A stretch of 64,000 nt of DNA from Viridibacillus arvi. Its GTDB lineage: Bacteria > Bacillota > Bacilli > Bacillales_A > Planococcaceae. The stretch covers positions 781,212 through 845,211 of the forward strand of contig NZ_LILB01000001.1 in assembly GCF_001274945.1 (NCBI RefSeq). Reading direction: 5' to 3'. The position numbers and the translations under genes were made by a program. The notes under the pieces were generated by a model, which ran no database searches, had not been told where the DNA came from, and saw nothing but the letters and a program-made list of their open reading frames with translations. Below, piece after piece: positions 26,433-35,028 of the stretch. How positions within the stretch are numbered: position 1 is the stretch's first letter; every line of letters begins with the position of its first letter.

Positions 26433-27827
26433 ATGGTAAATAAAAATGTAACTCGTAATGGCAGTGACAGTACACTTAAATTAAATGAAAATGTAAAACT
26501 TAATAACAGTGCCAATACCATTAAATTAGATGATGCTCCATTAAACAGATTCCATATTAAAATAGCTGGACTTACGTTTGGGGCACATTTTACAGATGGA
26601 TATATACTAGGAATTATCGGATTTGCCCTTACATTAATGACACCTCAAATGGGATTATCGCCATTTTGGGTTGGTTTAATAGGAAGCTCTGCACTAATTG
26701 GTCTTTTTCTAGGCAGTTTGATTTTAGGCTGGATATCTGACTATATTGGAAGGCAAAAAATATTCGTCTTTAGTTTTACCATTATCACCATAGCCTCAGT
26801 TTTACAATTTTTCGCAGATACTCCTACAGAACTAGTTTTATGTAGAATATTGATCGGGATTGGACTTGGCGGTGATTATAGCGTAGGACATACTATGCTA
26901 GCTGAATTTTCTCCTCGTAAACATCGTGGTGTATTATTAGGTTCGTTCAGCGTAATATGGACATTTGGTTATGTAGCGGCAAACTTGATCGGTATTTTTG
27001 CCATTAATACATCTCCGGATGCATGGAAATGGATGTTAGCATCATCAGCAATACCAGCTGTAATTATTTTAATATTACGTATAGGTACACCTGAATCTCC
27101 TAGATGGTTGATTAGTAAAGGTCGAGTAGATGAAGCAAGAGAAATCGTCAAGAAACATGTTGGGCCGAATATAGTACTAGACGATGAATCACCTGTGCAA
27201 ACAAATGGCAGCTTTAAAACTTTATTTAGTAAAAGTATGAGAAAACGAACTGCTTTTAATTGTATTTTCTTCGTTTGTCTCGTTATCCCCTATTTTGCAA
27301 TTTACACTTTCTTGCCTAACATTCTTGAAGCAATCGGAATGAATGAAGGATACGGGACAGATTTCCTATTAAATGGACTTCTAATTGTAGGTGCTGTTTT
27401 AGGTATCTTCTTTACAGTAAAGTATTCTCGTCGAGGATTTTTGATCAGCTCTTTTATAGTACTAATAGTGACTCTTGGCCTTCTAAGTCTTTTACCTAGC
27501 AGTGCTACAGTATTAATGATTATATCTTTTGCCGTATTCACCTTAATCATGTCTGCTGTCAGTAACTTAGTTGGTGTATTTCCTGCAGAGAGCTTCCCAA
27601 CAGAAATCCGCTCTTCAGGTGTTGGACTTGCAACTTCAATGAGTAGACTTGGTTCAGCAATCGGAACATTCTTACTTCCTTTGGGAATTGCAGGCATTGG
27701 CATTCAATATACGATGCTTTGTCTTACAGCAGTGCTTGTTATTGGAGCAATCGTCTCCATCGCTTGGGCACCTGAAACTAAATCACTAACACTTAGTGAA
27801 GCAAGTAATAATGGAAGAAAAAACTAA
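26433..27827 (+). CDS. MFS transporter, aromatic-acid:H+ symporter-like
   Basis: A 464-residue major facilitator with about 12 hydrophobic segments. The first ~45 residues are a polar Asn/Lys-rich tail. Motifs: the helix 2-3 loop GWISDYIGRQK near residue 105, RILIGIGLGGDYSVGHTMLAEFSPRK in two blocks near 140-165, and PAESFPTEIRSSGVG near 390. These fit the AAHS/SHS-type carboxylate importers. CAGGAGGAG precedes the ATG. Control by the paired IclR operators and a cre box suggests that it imports the substrate of the lyase-dehydrogenase operon. Confidence 0.82.
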   Translation: MVNKNVTRNGSDSTLKLNENVKLNNSANTIKLDDAPLNRFHIKIAGLTFGAHFTDGYILGIIGFALTLMTPQMGLSPFWVGLIGSSALIGLFLGSLILGWISDYIGRQKIFVFSFTIITIASVLQFFADTPTELVLCRILIGIGLGGDYSVGHTMLAEFSPRKHRGVLLGSFSVIWTFGYVAANLIGIFAINTSPDAWKWMLASSAIPAVIILILRIGTPESPRWLISKGRVDEAREIVKKHVGPNIVLDDESPVQTNGSFKTLFSKSMRKRTAFNCIFFVCLVIPYFAIYTFLPNILEAIGMNEGYGTDFLLNGLLIVGAVLGIFFTVKYSRRGFLISSFIVLIVTLGLLSLLPSSATVLMIISFAVFTLIMSAVSNLVGVFPAESFPTEIRSSGVGLATSMSRLGSAIGTFLLPLGIAGIGIQYTMLCLTAVLVIGAIVSIAWAPETKSLTLSEASNNGRKN

Positions 27828-27857
27828 CGAAAATTCTTATTAAAACAAATTTTTTAT

Positions 27858-27900
27858 ACTTACAGAGGAAAATCCTTATTCTCTTCTGTAAGTTTTTTAT
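27858..27900 (+). terminator. Terminator of the MFS gene
   Basis: ACTTACAGA pairs with TCTGTAAGT across a ~20-nt loop, then TTTTTT. Confidence 0.75.
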
Positions 27901-28057
27901 TGTAAAACACTCAAACAGTAATTTGAAATAACAATTGCAATTCGCAATAAAACTCATACTTAATCTCCAACTAATTTTCCTTTTAAATGCTCTCTCCGAA
28001 ATCATTCGCTACAGAACTATGCTTTAAATTAATACTTATCTTCTTTAGGGATAATAA

Positions 28058-28087
28058 ATATTAATAGGTATTAATATCCTATATAAT
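28058..28087 (+). promoter_or_regulatory. Palindrome and -10 box ahead of the 53-residue ORF
   Basis: ATATTAATA-GG-TATTAATAT (28058-28077) is a perfect 9-bp inverted repeat, followed by TATAAT (28082-28087). It could be an operator covering the promoter. Confidence 0.4.
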
Positions 28088-28127
28088 TAAAGTGTTGTTT
28101 TTTCGACCTTTATAGGGAGGTAATTTT

Positions 28128-28289
28128 ATGGAAGAAAACAATCAAATTATTCAAAGTGAATCAAGTACATTAAATAATGATGATACAATTTTCGATCCTA
28201 TGGAGTCTGATAATCAAATAATGGGCGCTCCATCTCATAAGAAACCACATTTACAACAACAACCAGCTGTCATTGGCGACCGGTTCTAA
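28128..28289 (+). CDS. Small hydrophilic protein, 53 residues, unknown
   Basis: An ORF with an ideal GGGAGG site seven bases ahead of ATG and a plausible promoter. The product is acidic and Asn/Ser/Gln-rich at first (MEENNQIIQSESSTLNNDD) and ends with a basic, Pro/Gln-rich segment (HKKPHLQQQPAV) and IGDRF. No membrane segment, cysteine or known motif. Its 3' end overlaps the decayed iclR remnant on the other strand, so it may be a truncated N-terminus of a larger gene created by a deletion. A precursor peptide is possible, but no processing enzyme lies nearby. Confidence 0.4.
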   Translation: MEENNQIIQSESSTLNNDDTIFDPMESDNQIMGAPSHKKPHLQQQPAVIGDRF

Positions 28290-28550
28290 CAATACAACCG
28301 TTTGTTGCGTTTCTTCACATAGATCCATTAGGTGAGGTTTGAAAAGTTCAAGATAGTCAATGAATTAAGTCGCCCTTGCACCAAGCACTACAGGGTAAGA
28401 GCCAAGGCTGTATTGTTTTTTAAGTTATGGTTTTCAAGAACTTTAAGTATACGATGGCAAGTACTTTTATTGATATTTACACCCTTACAAATATCAGCAA
28501 GACTTATAGAAAAATATTCATATTCTGACATATCCCTATTCTTCAAATTT
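28262..28550 (-). pseudogene. Decayed IclR family regulator (N-terminal part)
   Basis: The minus strand reads MSEYEYFSISLADICKGVN then INKSTCHRILKVLENHN, a clear IclR winged helix. After a frame change it reads GSYPVVLGARAT, an in-frame TAA, FIDYLELFKPHLMDLCEE, TQQTVVLLEPV and a stop. The effector domain is gone. It lies directly after the acyl-CoA dehydrogenase gene on the same strand, so it probably once regulated that operon. Confidence 0.7.
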
Positions 28551-28556
28551 TTAAAT

Positions 28557-29705
28557 TTAAAGATATTCGTGTTTTAACTGCGCTGCAATAATATTTTTCT
28601 GAATTTCGGATGTTCCTTCATAAATCTTCGTTATTCTTGCATCCCGATAGAATCGTTCAACAGGGTATTCAGCAATATAACCAATTCCTCCGTGAATCTG
28701 GACAGCTTTATCTGCTACACGATTATAAACCTCAGAACCGAGCAGTTTTACCATGGCTGCTTCCTTAATGACCTTCATCTCTTGGTCTACCATCCACGCA
28801 ACTCGGTAAGTCATACTCCTCAATGCTTCTATATCAAGAGCCATATCAGCCAAATAATGTTGAATAATTTGTTGTTCAAAAATCGGTTTACCAAACTGAA
28901 TTCTCGTATTTGCATGCTGTATAGACATCTCTAAAAGTTTATCGCAAGAACCCAGATTTCTTGCTGCAAGCCCCGCCCGGCCATTGGCAAGAATTTTCAA
29001 AGCGTTGACATACCCTTGGCCCTCTTGACCGAGCACATTTTCTACAGGTACTTCACAATCTTCAAAGAAAATTTCTGCGGAATGGGATCCGTGCAGACCC
29101 ATTTTCTTTTCTTTTTTCCCAACTGTGAACCCGGGAAAGTCTTTCTCTACGATAAAGGAGGTAATTCCTTTTGCCCCTTTAGAAGGATCTGTTACTGCCA
29201 TAACCGTAAAAATATCCGCAATGGGTGCATTGGTAATGTAATGTTTACTCCCATTTAAGATATATTTATCTCCTTTTCTTACCGCGGTAGTTTTCAGGTT
29301 CGTTGCATGTGAACCTGCACTAGGTTCAGTCAAAGCAAAAGCACCGATCATTTCCCCTCTTGCCATGGGTGGCAAATATTTCTTCTTTTGCTCACTATTT
29401 CCCATCTCTACGATTCCAACAGAACCGATCCCTGTATGGGCTCCTATGACAGTGGTATACCCATTATGAGTTCTGCCTAATTCCTCGTAAATCGCACACT
29501 TACCAACCATTCCGATTCCCACTCCGCCGTATTCTTCCGGGATACTTAATCCAAATAATCCCATTTCCATAGACATGTTCATGATCTTCTCAGGGATTTC
29601 ATCCTTCTCTTCAATCTCCATAGCAAGAGGATCAACTTCGTTATCAACAAAATCTCTAATACTTTGTTTTAAAAATTCGATATCTTCAGGTAATTTAAAA
29701 TCCAT
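28557..29705 (-). CDS. Acyl-CoA dehydrogenase
   Basis: A 382-residue FAD enzyme that oxidises acyl-CoA to 2-enoyl-CoA. Motifs: ALTEPSAGSHATNL near residue 125, KHYITNAPIADIF near 155, GGIGYIAEYPVERFYRDARI near 345 and IYEGTSEIQ near 365, whose Glu is the catalytic base position of the short/medium-chain group. The ATG at 29705 has GGAAGGA ahead of it; an in-frame GTG three codons earlier is too close to that site. It is the last gene of the CaiB-dehydrogenase operon (18 bases after the hydroxyacyl-CoA gene). Possible substrates include dicarboxyl-CoA esters, inferred from context. Confidence 0.9.
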   Translation of the reverse strand: MDFKLPEDIEFLKQSIRDFVDNEVDPLAMEIEEKDEIPEKIMNMSMEMGLFGLSIPEEYGGVGIGMVGKCAIYEELGRTHNGYTTVIGAHTGIGSVGIVEMGNSEQKKKYLPPMARGEMIGAFALTEPSAGSHATNLKTTAVRKGDKYILNGSKHYITNAPIADIFTVMAVTDPSKGAKGITSFIVEKDFPGFTVGKKEKKMGLHGSHSAEIFFEDCEVPVENVLGQEGQGYVNALKILANGRAGLAARNLGSCDKLLEMSIQHANTRIQFGKPIFEQQIIQHYLADMALDIEALRSMTYRVAWMVDQEMKVIKEAAMVKLLGSEVYNRVADKAVQIHGGIGYIAEYPVERFYRDARITKIYEGTSEIQKNIIAAQLKHEYL

Positions 29706-29722
29706 TAAATCCACATTCCTTC

Positions 29723-30577
29723 CTATTTATTATTGTGATTGTAAAATCCGCGACCTGATTTTCTTCCTAAACGTCCTGCTTTCACATATTTCACAAGAAT
29801 CGGCGATGGACGGTATTTTTCTCCTAAATGGTGATACAAATATTCCATATTTCGCAAACGGCTATCCAATCCTACAAGATCCGCCAATTCAAGCGGCCCC
29901 ATCGGATGATTTAAACCGAGCTTGAGGGCTTTATCGATGTCTTCGACAGATGCTACTCCTTCCATTAACATGTTCATAGCTTCATTTCCAATTAGACAAT
30001 TCATTCGGCTTGTTACAAAACCTGGAAACTCATTGACTTCGATTGTTTCTTTCCCCATCTTTTCTGCCACTTGTTTTACTATTTCTACCGTAGAATCAGA
30101 TGTATCCAATCCTCGAATGATCTCGATTAATTTCATACGATGTACCGGGTTAAAGAAGTGCATTGCTAGACATTGATCAGGTCTTTTGGTGGATGCCGCA
30201 ATTTCAGATGGACTCATCGTTGATGTGTTTGTAGCCAAGATAGCGTGAGCTGGTACAAACTCATCTAATTGCTTGAAGATATTGATTTTCAGCTCCATAA
30301 TTTCCAACGCCGCTTCGATGACCAAGTCAGTTTTACAAACGGCTTCTTGCAACTGAGTGGTATAACTTAAATTTTTCTTTGCCTCTTCTGCCTGTACGAC
30401 TTCGACGTATCCTTTAGCCACGTTTTTATTTAACAGGTTTTCGATAGTGTCTCTTGCCTTTTCAGTTGCTTCTTCAGATATATCTTGTAAAGTTACTTCA
30501 AACCCTGATAATGCAGCAGTATAGGCTATTCCCCGTCCCATCGTACCGCCGCCGATCACAGCAATATGATTAATCAT
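29723..30577 (-). CDS. 3-hydroxyacyl-CoA (3-hydroxybutyryl-CoA) dehydrogenase
   Basis: A 284-residue NAD enzyme that oxidises 3-hydroxyacyl-CoA to 3-oxoacyl-CoA. N-terminal nucleotide fold AVIGGGTMGRGIA, then TNTSTMSPSEIA near residue 115, the catalytic-His block LAMHFFNPVHRM near 137 and PGFVTSRMN near 185. The C-terminal half is the helical dimer domain. The length is that of single-domain Hbd enzymes. It starts immediately after the CaiB-type gene (stop at 30580), so the two are tightly coupled. Confidence 0.92.
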   Translation of the reverse strand: MINHIAVIGGGTMGRGIAYTAALSGFEVTLQDISEEATEKARDTIENLLNKNVAKGYVEVVQAEEAKKNLSYTTQLQEAVCKTDLVIEAALEIMELKINIFKQLDEFVPAHAILATNTSTMSPSEIAASTKRPDQCLAMHFFNPVHRMKLIEIIRGLDTSDSTVEIVKQVAEKMGKETIEVNEFPGFVTSRMNCLIGNEAMNMLMEGVASVEDIDKALKLGLNHPMGPLELADLVGLDSRLRNMEYLYHHLGEKYRPSPILVKYVKAGRLGRKSGRGFYNHNNK

Positions 30578-30579
30578 GC

Positions 30580-31767
30580 TTAAATAATCCCCTTTTCCTT
30601 AAAATTTGAAATATCTTCGCTACTATAGCCGAGGTTGGCTAACACTTCGTTTGTATTTTCACCTAATATAGGAGGTGCCTTTCGAACAGATCCTGGTGTA
30701 TCCGATAACTTAAGCGGGATACCCAGCATTTTCAACATACCAATCGTTGGATGCTCCACTTCTTGAATCATTTCCCGATATTGAACCTGAGGATGTGACA
30801 AGAGTTGAGCTAAGTCATTGATCGGTCCACTTGGAACACCTGCGTGCTTTAACCTTTCAATAATTTCCGAAGAATCTTTACTCTTCGTATATTCCGTAAG
30901 AATCCCTACGAGTTCTTCTCTGTTTGCCACGCGGTTCACGTTTACTGCAAATTTTGGATGATCCTTCAAATCATGAAGATCAAGTGCATCACACATTTTT
31001 CTCCAGAGCCAATCATTTGGTACTGCAATGATGACATAACCGTCTTTAGCTTCAAACGCCTGGTAGGGAACAAGGGTCGGATGTGCAGACCCTAAACGTC
31101 TAGGAACTTTTCCTGTTGCTAATACACCTTGCCCCAAATAATTAGACAACGACACGATGGTATCCAACAAAGAAGATTCCACAAATTGGCCTTTTCCCGT
31201 CTTTTCTCTAGCCAGCAGAGCAAGGACAACCCCAAGTGATGCATAAAGGCCTGTTGCCAAATCGACGATTGAAAAGCCAACCTTAACTGGGGTCCTTCCT
31301 TCCTCACCGGTAACACTCATCAATCCTCCGAATCCTTGCATGAGCAAATCATAAGCAGGTTCATCTTTCATCGGACCTGTCCGGCCAAATCCGCTGACCG
31401 CACAATAGACCAGCCGAGGGTTGATTTCTTTGAGCACGTCATACCCTAATCCAAACTTCTCCATTGTTCCGTTTCGAAAATTTTCAATTAATACATCCGA
31501 ATTCTTTACCAGCTGTTTCACAATACGTTGTCCTTCTTCCGTTTTGAGATTCAAAGTAATGCCTTTTTTATTTTTATTTAGGCTCATAAAATAAGTAGAT
31601 TCTCCATTTATTTCAGGGGGAATATAACTTCGGGTTTCATCGCCAATGCCCGGCTGTTCAACCTTAATAATTTCCGCTCCCATATCAGCTAATTGCATGC
31701 TGCAAAAGGGACCTGCAAGAGTTCTCGAAAGTTCTAATACTTTTATACCTTCTAATGGACCTGCCAT
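30580..31767 (-). CDS. CaiB/BaiF family CoA-transferase
   Basis: A 395-residue class III CoA-transferase. It moves CoA between a donor acyl-CoA and a carboxylate. Motifs: GIKVLELSRTLAGPFCSMQLADMGAEIIKVE (in several blocks at the start), LNKNKKGITLNL near residue 65, AYDLLMQGFGG near 140 (with the family's catalytic Asp region) and PVKVGFSIVDLATGLYA near 165. GGAGGG lies ahead of the ATG. It is the first gene of the operon with the hydroxyacyl- and acyl-CoA dehydrogenases. Human SUGCT (glutarate) belongs to this family, which fits activation of a dicarboxylate. Confidence 0.9.
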   Translation of the reverse strand: MAGPLEGIKVLELSRTLAGPFCSMQLADMGAEIIKVEQPGIGDETRSYIPPEINGESTYFMSLNKNKKGITLNLKTEEGQRIVKQLVKNSDVLIENFRNGTMEKFGLGYDVLKEINPRLVYCAVSGFGRTGPMKDEPAYDLLMQGFGGLMSVTGEEGRTPVKVGFSIVDLATGLYASLGVVLALLAREKTGKGQFVESSLLDTIVSLSNYLGQGVLATGKVPRRLGSAHPTLVPYQAFEAKDGYVIIAVPNDWLWRKMCDALDLHDLKDHPKFAVNVNRVANREELVGILTEYTKSKDSSEIIERLKHAGVPSGPINDLAQLLSHPQVQYREMIQEVEHPTIGMLKMLGIPLKLSDTPGSVRKAPPILGENTNEVLANLGYSSEDISNFKEKGII

Positions 31768-31804
31768 CCAAAACCCTCCTTGGTCTTTGTTTATGTTTCA
31801 ATTA

Positions 31805-31831
31805 GTTCCGTATATAAATCATATACGGAAC
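31805..31831. promoter_or_regulatory. Perfect 11-bp palindromic operator ahead of the CaiB operon
   Basis: GTTCCGTATAT, five bases, ATATACGGAAC. It lies 38 bases upstream of the CaiB-type ATG. TTCCG-CGGAA palindromes are typical of IclR-family sites, and a decayed IclR gene lies at the operon's far end. Confidence 0.75.
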
Positions 31832-32064
31832 AACATTTGCAAAAAAATCAAAATTCTAATTATTCATTGTTTTTCTTTCATGAGATACTTGCAGAATTTG
31901 TTCTACAAATGTTTCATACATTTTTTCTCGGATGAATAGTACCGGAAAAATTCCATACAGTGCGTAGGCCACACCACGTGAGGCTAATCCTAGTCCAATG
32001 ATGATATAAAGACAATAATCCATAATCGCAGTCATGCACGTACTATTCTCCATCTATTTATCTA

Positions 32065-33258
32065 CTATACTTGCATATTTTCTACTATTGTGGTGATTCC
32101 TTGCCCTCCACCAATACATAGGGTAACCAAACCATATTTTTCTTCCCTTCGTTCCATTTCGTGCAATAGTTTCGTCATCAAAATGGCTCCTGTCGCCCCA
32201 AGTGGATGCCCCAAAGCAATGGCTCCGCCATTTACATTTACTTTATCCAAATCCATATTAAGTTCCTTGATAACCGCTAGAGATTGAGCTGCGAAGGCCT
32301 CATTCAATTCGATTAAACCAATTTCGTCTAAAGAGAGTCCTGCCATAGCTAAGGCTTTCTTCGTAGCCTGCACTGGGCCAATTCCCATGATTTCCGGAGA
32401 AACCCCTGAAACAGCCTGAGCAATTATTTGTGCTTTTGGTTTAAAGCCATTTTTCTTTGCGGCGTCCTCGGACATCATTAAAACGGCTGACGCCCCATCG
32501 TTTCTTCCACTACTATTTCCCGCAGTTACCGTACCATTTTCTTTAAATACAGGTATCAAATTACCCAGCTTATCTAAATTGGTTAAACGAGGGTGCTCAT
32601 CTACCTCAAAAATCTTCACTTCTTTTCGTTGTTTGATTTCAAAAGGAACGATTTCTTTTCTAAAACGTCCATCCTGTATCGCTCGCTGAGCAAGTTCCTG
32701 ACTGCAAAGTGCAAATTCATCCTGTTCCTCTCTAGAAATCTTATACTGTTCAGCCAAATTTTCTGCTGTATATCCCATGGTGAGATTTCCATATATTTCA
32801 ATTGGTTGAGAGCGCGGTTGGCTTTCCGTATTAGGGTCGATAATCTCCCCATTCCCTGAACCGAATCCATAGCGCGCGTTTCGAATATAGTAAGGAGCTG
32901 TACTCATTGATTCGGCACCTCCAGCTATTATTACCTCAGATAATCCGGACATAATTTGTAATGCTGCATTATTGATGGCCTGAAGTCCTGAGCCGCATTG
33001 TCTGTGAACTGTATAACCTGGCACCTCAACTGGAAGTCCTGCACGTAAAAGTGCCAAACGAGCAAGATTGGGAGAATCTGTACTTTGTTTGGCCTGTCCC
33101 AGAATCACTTCATCCACTTCATTTTTTTCCAATCCTGTCCGTAACAGGATTTCCTGAATCACCTTCGCTGCAAGGTGGTCTGCCTCCACAGCCTTAAAAC
33201 TGCCTCCCATTTTCCCAATTGCTGTTCTTACTGAGTCAATGATAACAACGTTTTTCAT
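32065..33258 (-). CDS. Acetyl-CoA acyltransferase (thiolase)
   Basis: A 397-residue degradative-type thiolase that cleaves 3-oxoacyl-CoA with CoA. The nucleophile Cys is in HRQCGSGLQAI near residue 88, the catalytic His in GGAIALGHPLGATGA near 350 and the second Cys in LCIGGGQG near 380. AAGGAGGAT lies ahead of the ATG. It is separated by about 300 bases from the CaiB operon and has its own upstream region, but is read the same way. With the neighbouring dehydrogenases it completes all but the hydratase step of beta-oxidation. Confidence 0.92.
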   Translation of the reverse strand: MKNVVIIDSVRTAIGKMGGSFKAVEADHLAAKVIQEILLRTGLEKNEVDEVILGQAKQSTDSPNLARLALLRAGLPVEVPGYTVHRQCGSGLQAINNAALQIMSGLSEVIIAGGAESMSTAPYYIRNARYGFGSGNGEIIDPNTESQPRSQPIEIYGNLTMGYTAENLAEQYKISREEQDEFALCSQELAQRAIQDGRFRKEIVPFEIKQRKEVKIFEVDEHPRLTNLDKLGNLIPVFKENGTVTAGNSSGRNDGASAVLMMSEDAAKKNGFKPKAQIIAQAVSGVSPEIMGIGPVQATKKALAMAGLSLDEIGLIELNEAFAAQSLAVIKELNMDLDKVNVNGGAIALGHPLGATGAILMTKLLHEMERREEKYGLVTLCIGGGQGITTIVENMQV

Positions 33259-33594
33259 GTTTTATCCTCCTTGCCTTTGTTTTCTAAGTTTAATATTAGG
33301 CACGCCATTAGCTTGTTAATGGTTCATGACATGCTTCACAGTACCACTAGCAGAAATTGAATAAATCAAAAGCGCTAAGACTAATTCTTTTCATTCAACT
33401 GCAATTTCTACTATAGTGTCTCCAAAGTCTTGATCTAGAAGCACGTAATTTGGGCTTAACAAGGAGTAACAGGTAGAAGTGGCTTGTTAGTTATGGTACC
33501 TTCGTAACAAATCAAGTCTTCATCCGCTCCATGTTAAGCTGTATAGGAAACATTACTAAGTATCTGATTCTATTAAACCTTGAAAAGATCTTTT
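33259..33594. other. Intergenic region, possible coding remnants
   Basis: Between the thiolase and the semialdehyde dehydrogenase. The minus strand shows short open traces (for example EDLICYEGTITNKPLLPV) broken by stops, but I cannot name a family. No terminator with a clear T-run is visible. Confidence 0.35.
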
Positions 33595-35028
33595 TTACCG
33601 ATTTTCACTACGTATTGCTACAGAAACTAATTTTGTTTCAAGATAGTCTTCTAAACCATATCGGCCGCCTTCTCTTCCTAACCCGCTTTGTTTGACTCCC
33701 CCAAATGGCGCTTGAACAGCAAATGGGGCGGGATCATTTACTCCTACCATTCCATAGTCAAGCTTTTCTGAAACCCGGTGTGCTCTTGAAAGGTCATTCG
33801 TATAGAAATAAGAGGCTAAACCATACTCAGTATGATTTGCTTTTTCTACAACCTCTTCTTCAGTACTAAAACGTATTAATGGTGCTATTGGACCAAAAGT
33901 TTCTTCAAAAGTAATTTTCATCTCTCCGCTAACATCTGCTAGTACCGTTGGTAAATAAAAATGCCCATTTTCATAATCATTTTCAGTTGGCACTTTACCA
34001 CCGCAAAGAATTCTAGCTCCTTTACCTGTTGCATCCGTAACATGATCGTGTGCTTTATCAACTGCCTCTTGGTTAACCATTGGACCTATTTGAGTATCTT
34101 CATTTAATCCATCGCCGACCACCATGGATGCAACTTTATTTGCAAAACGCTGTGCAAATGTTTCATAAATCGAATCATGTATGTAAATACGATTCGCACA
34201 AACGCATTGTTGACCAGTTGATGCAAACTTACTGGCAATGGTACCTTCGATGGCAAGATCAATGTCTGCATCTTCAAATACGATAAATGGAGCGTGTCCA
34301 CCAAGCTCCATGGATACACGTTTTACTGTGTCAGCCGATTGACGAATGAGCTTCTTTCCGACTTCTGTTGATCCTGTAAATGAAATTTTTCGAACAGTAT
34401 CACTAGCCATTAGTTCTCCAACAATATCAGAAGAATCCCCAATGACAAGGTTTACAACACCTTTTGGAAGACCGGCTTCATCAAACACTTTGAAAAGCTC
34501 TAAAGATGATAAAGGTGCCTCACGGGATGGCCGCAATACAACCGTACAACCAACAGCTAATGCAGGCCCTAATTTTCTTGCAGCCATTGATAACGGAAAA
34601 TTCCATGGCGTAATTGCCCCAACAACCCCAATTGGCTGCTTTATAACAGAAATTCTTTTATTTGGTGCAGATGCAGGGATGATATCCCCATAGACACGGC
34701 GTGCCTCTTCCGCATACCATTTAAAGAAAGCAATTGTATTCCCTACTTCATAGCGGGCATTATGAATCGATTTACCCATCTCTTTCGTAATTGTCTGGGC
34801 AAGGTGTTCTTTTTTTTCTTCTAATAGATTTACTATTTTTTGTAAATATTCACTCCGCTGTTCACCAGTCAATGCAGACCATAATGGGAACGCAATTTTT
34901 GCCGATTCTATAGCTTGTTTCGTTTCTTCTATTCCTACTAAAAAAACCCGATCAACCATTTGACCATTAGCTGGGTTTTTTACTTCAAGTATTCGTTCAG
35001 TTTCTAACCATTTTCCATTAATGTACAT
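33595..35028 (-). CDS. Aldehyde dehydrogenase, succinate-semialdehyde dehydrogenase-like
   Basis: A 477-residue NAD(P)-dependent dehydrogenase closest in pattern to GabD-type semialdehyde dehydrogenases. Motifs: TPWNFPLSMAARKLGPAL near residue 140, FTGSTEVGK near 220, the Glu in MELGGHAPF near 239 and the catalytic Cys in GQQCVCA near 274. The usual KPS is RPSREAP. Its ATG overlaps the stop of the iron alcohol dehydrogenase by one base, so the two are translationally coupled. In the proposed pathway it oxidises an omega-oxo acid to a dicarboxylate. It is the last gene of the sigma-54 operon. Confidence 0.88.
   Translation of the reverse strand: MYINGKWLETERILEVKNPANGQMVDRVFLVGIEETKQAIESAKIAFPLWSALTGEQRSEYLQKIVNLLEEKKEHLAQTITKEMGKSIHNARYEVGNTIAFFKWYAEEARRVYGDIIPASAPNKRISVIKQPIGVVGAITPWNFPLSMAARKLGPALAVGCTVVLRPSREAPLSSLELFKVFDEAGLPKGVVNLVIGDSSDIVGELMASDTVRKISFTGSTEVGKKLIRQSADTVKRVSMELGGHAPFIVFEDADIDLAIEGTIASKFASTGQQCVCANRIYIHDSIYETFAQRFANKVASMVVGDGLNEDTQIGPMVNQEAVDKAHDHVTDATGKGARILCGGKVPTENDYENGHFYLPTVLADVSGEMKITFEETFGPIAPLIRFSTEEEVVEKANHTEYGLASYFYTNDLSRAHRVSEKLDYGMVGVNDPAPFAVQAPFGGVKQSGLGREGGRYGLEDYLETKLVSVAIRSENR

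Noticed and set aside
31856-32053. 65-codon minus-strand ORF with a hydrophobic stretch between the CaiB and thiolase genes
   Set aside because: No ribosome site at its first start and no family match; possibly a remnant, but unsupported.
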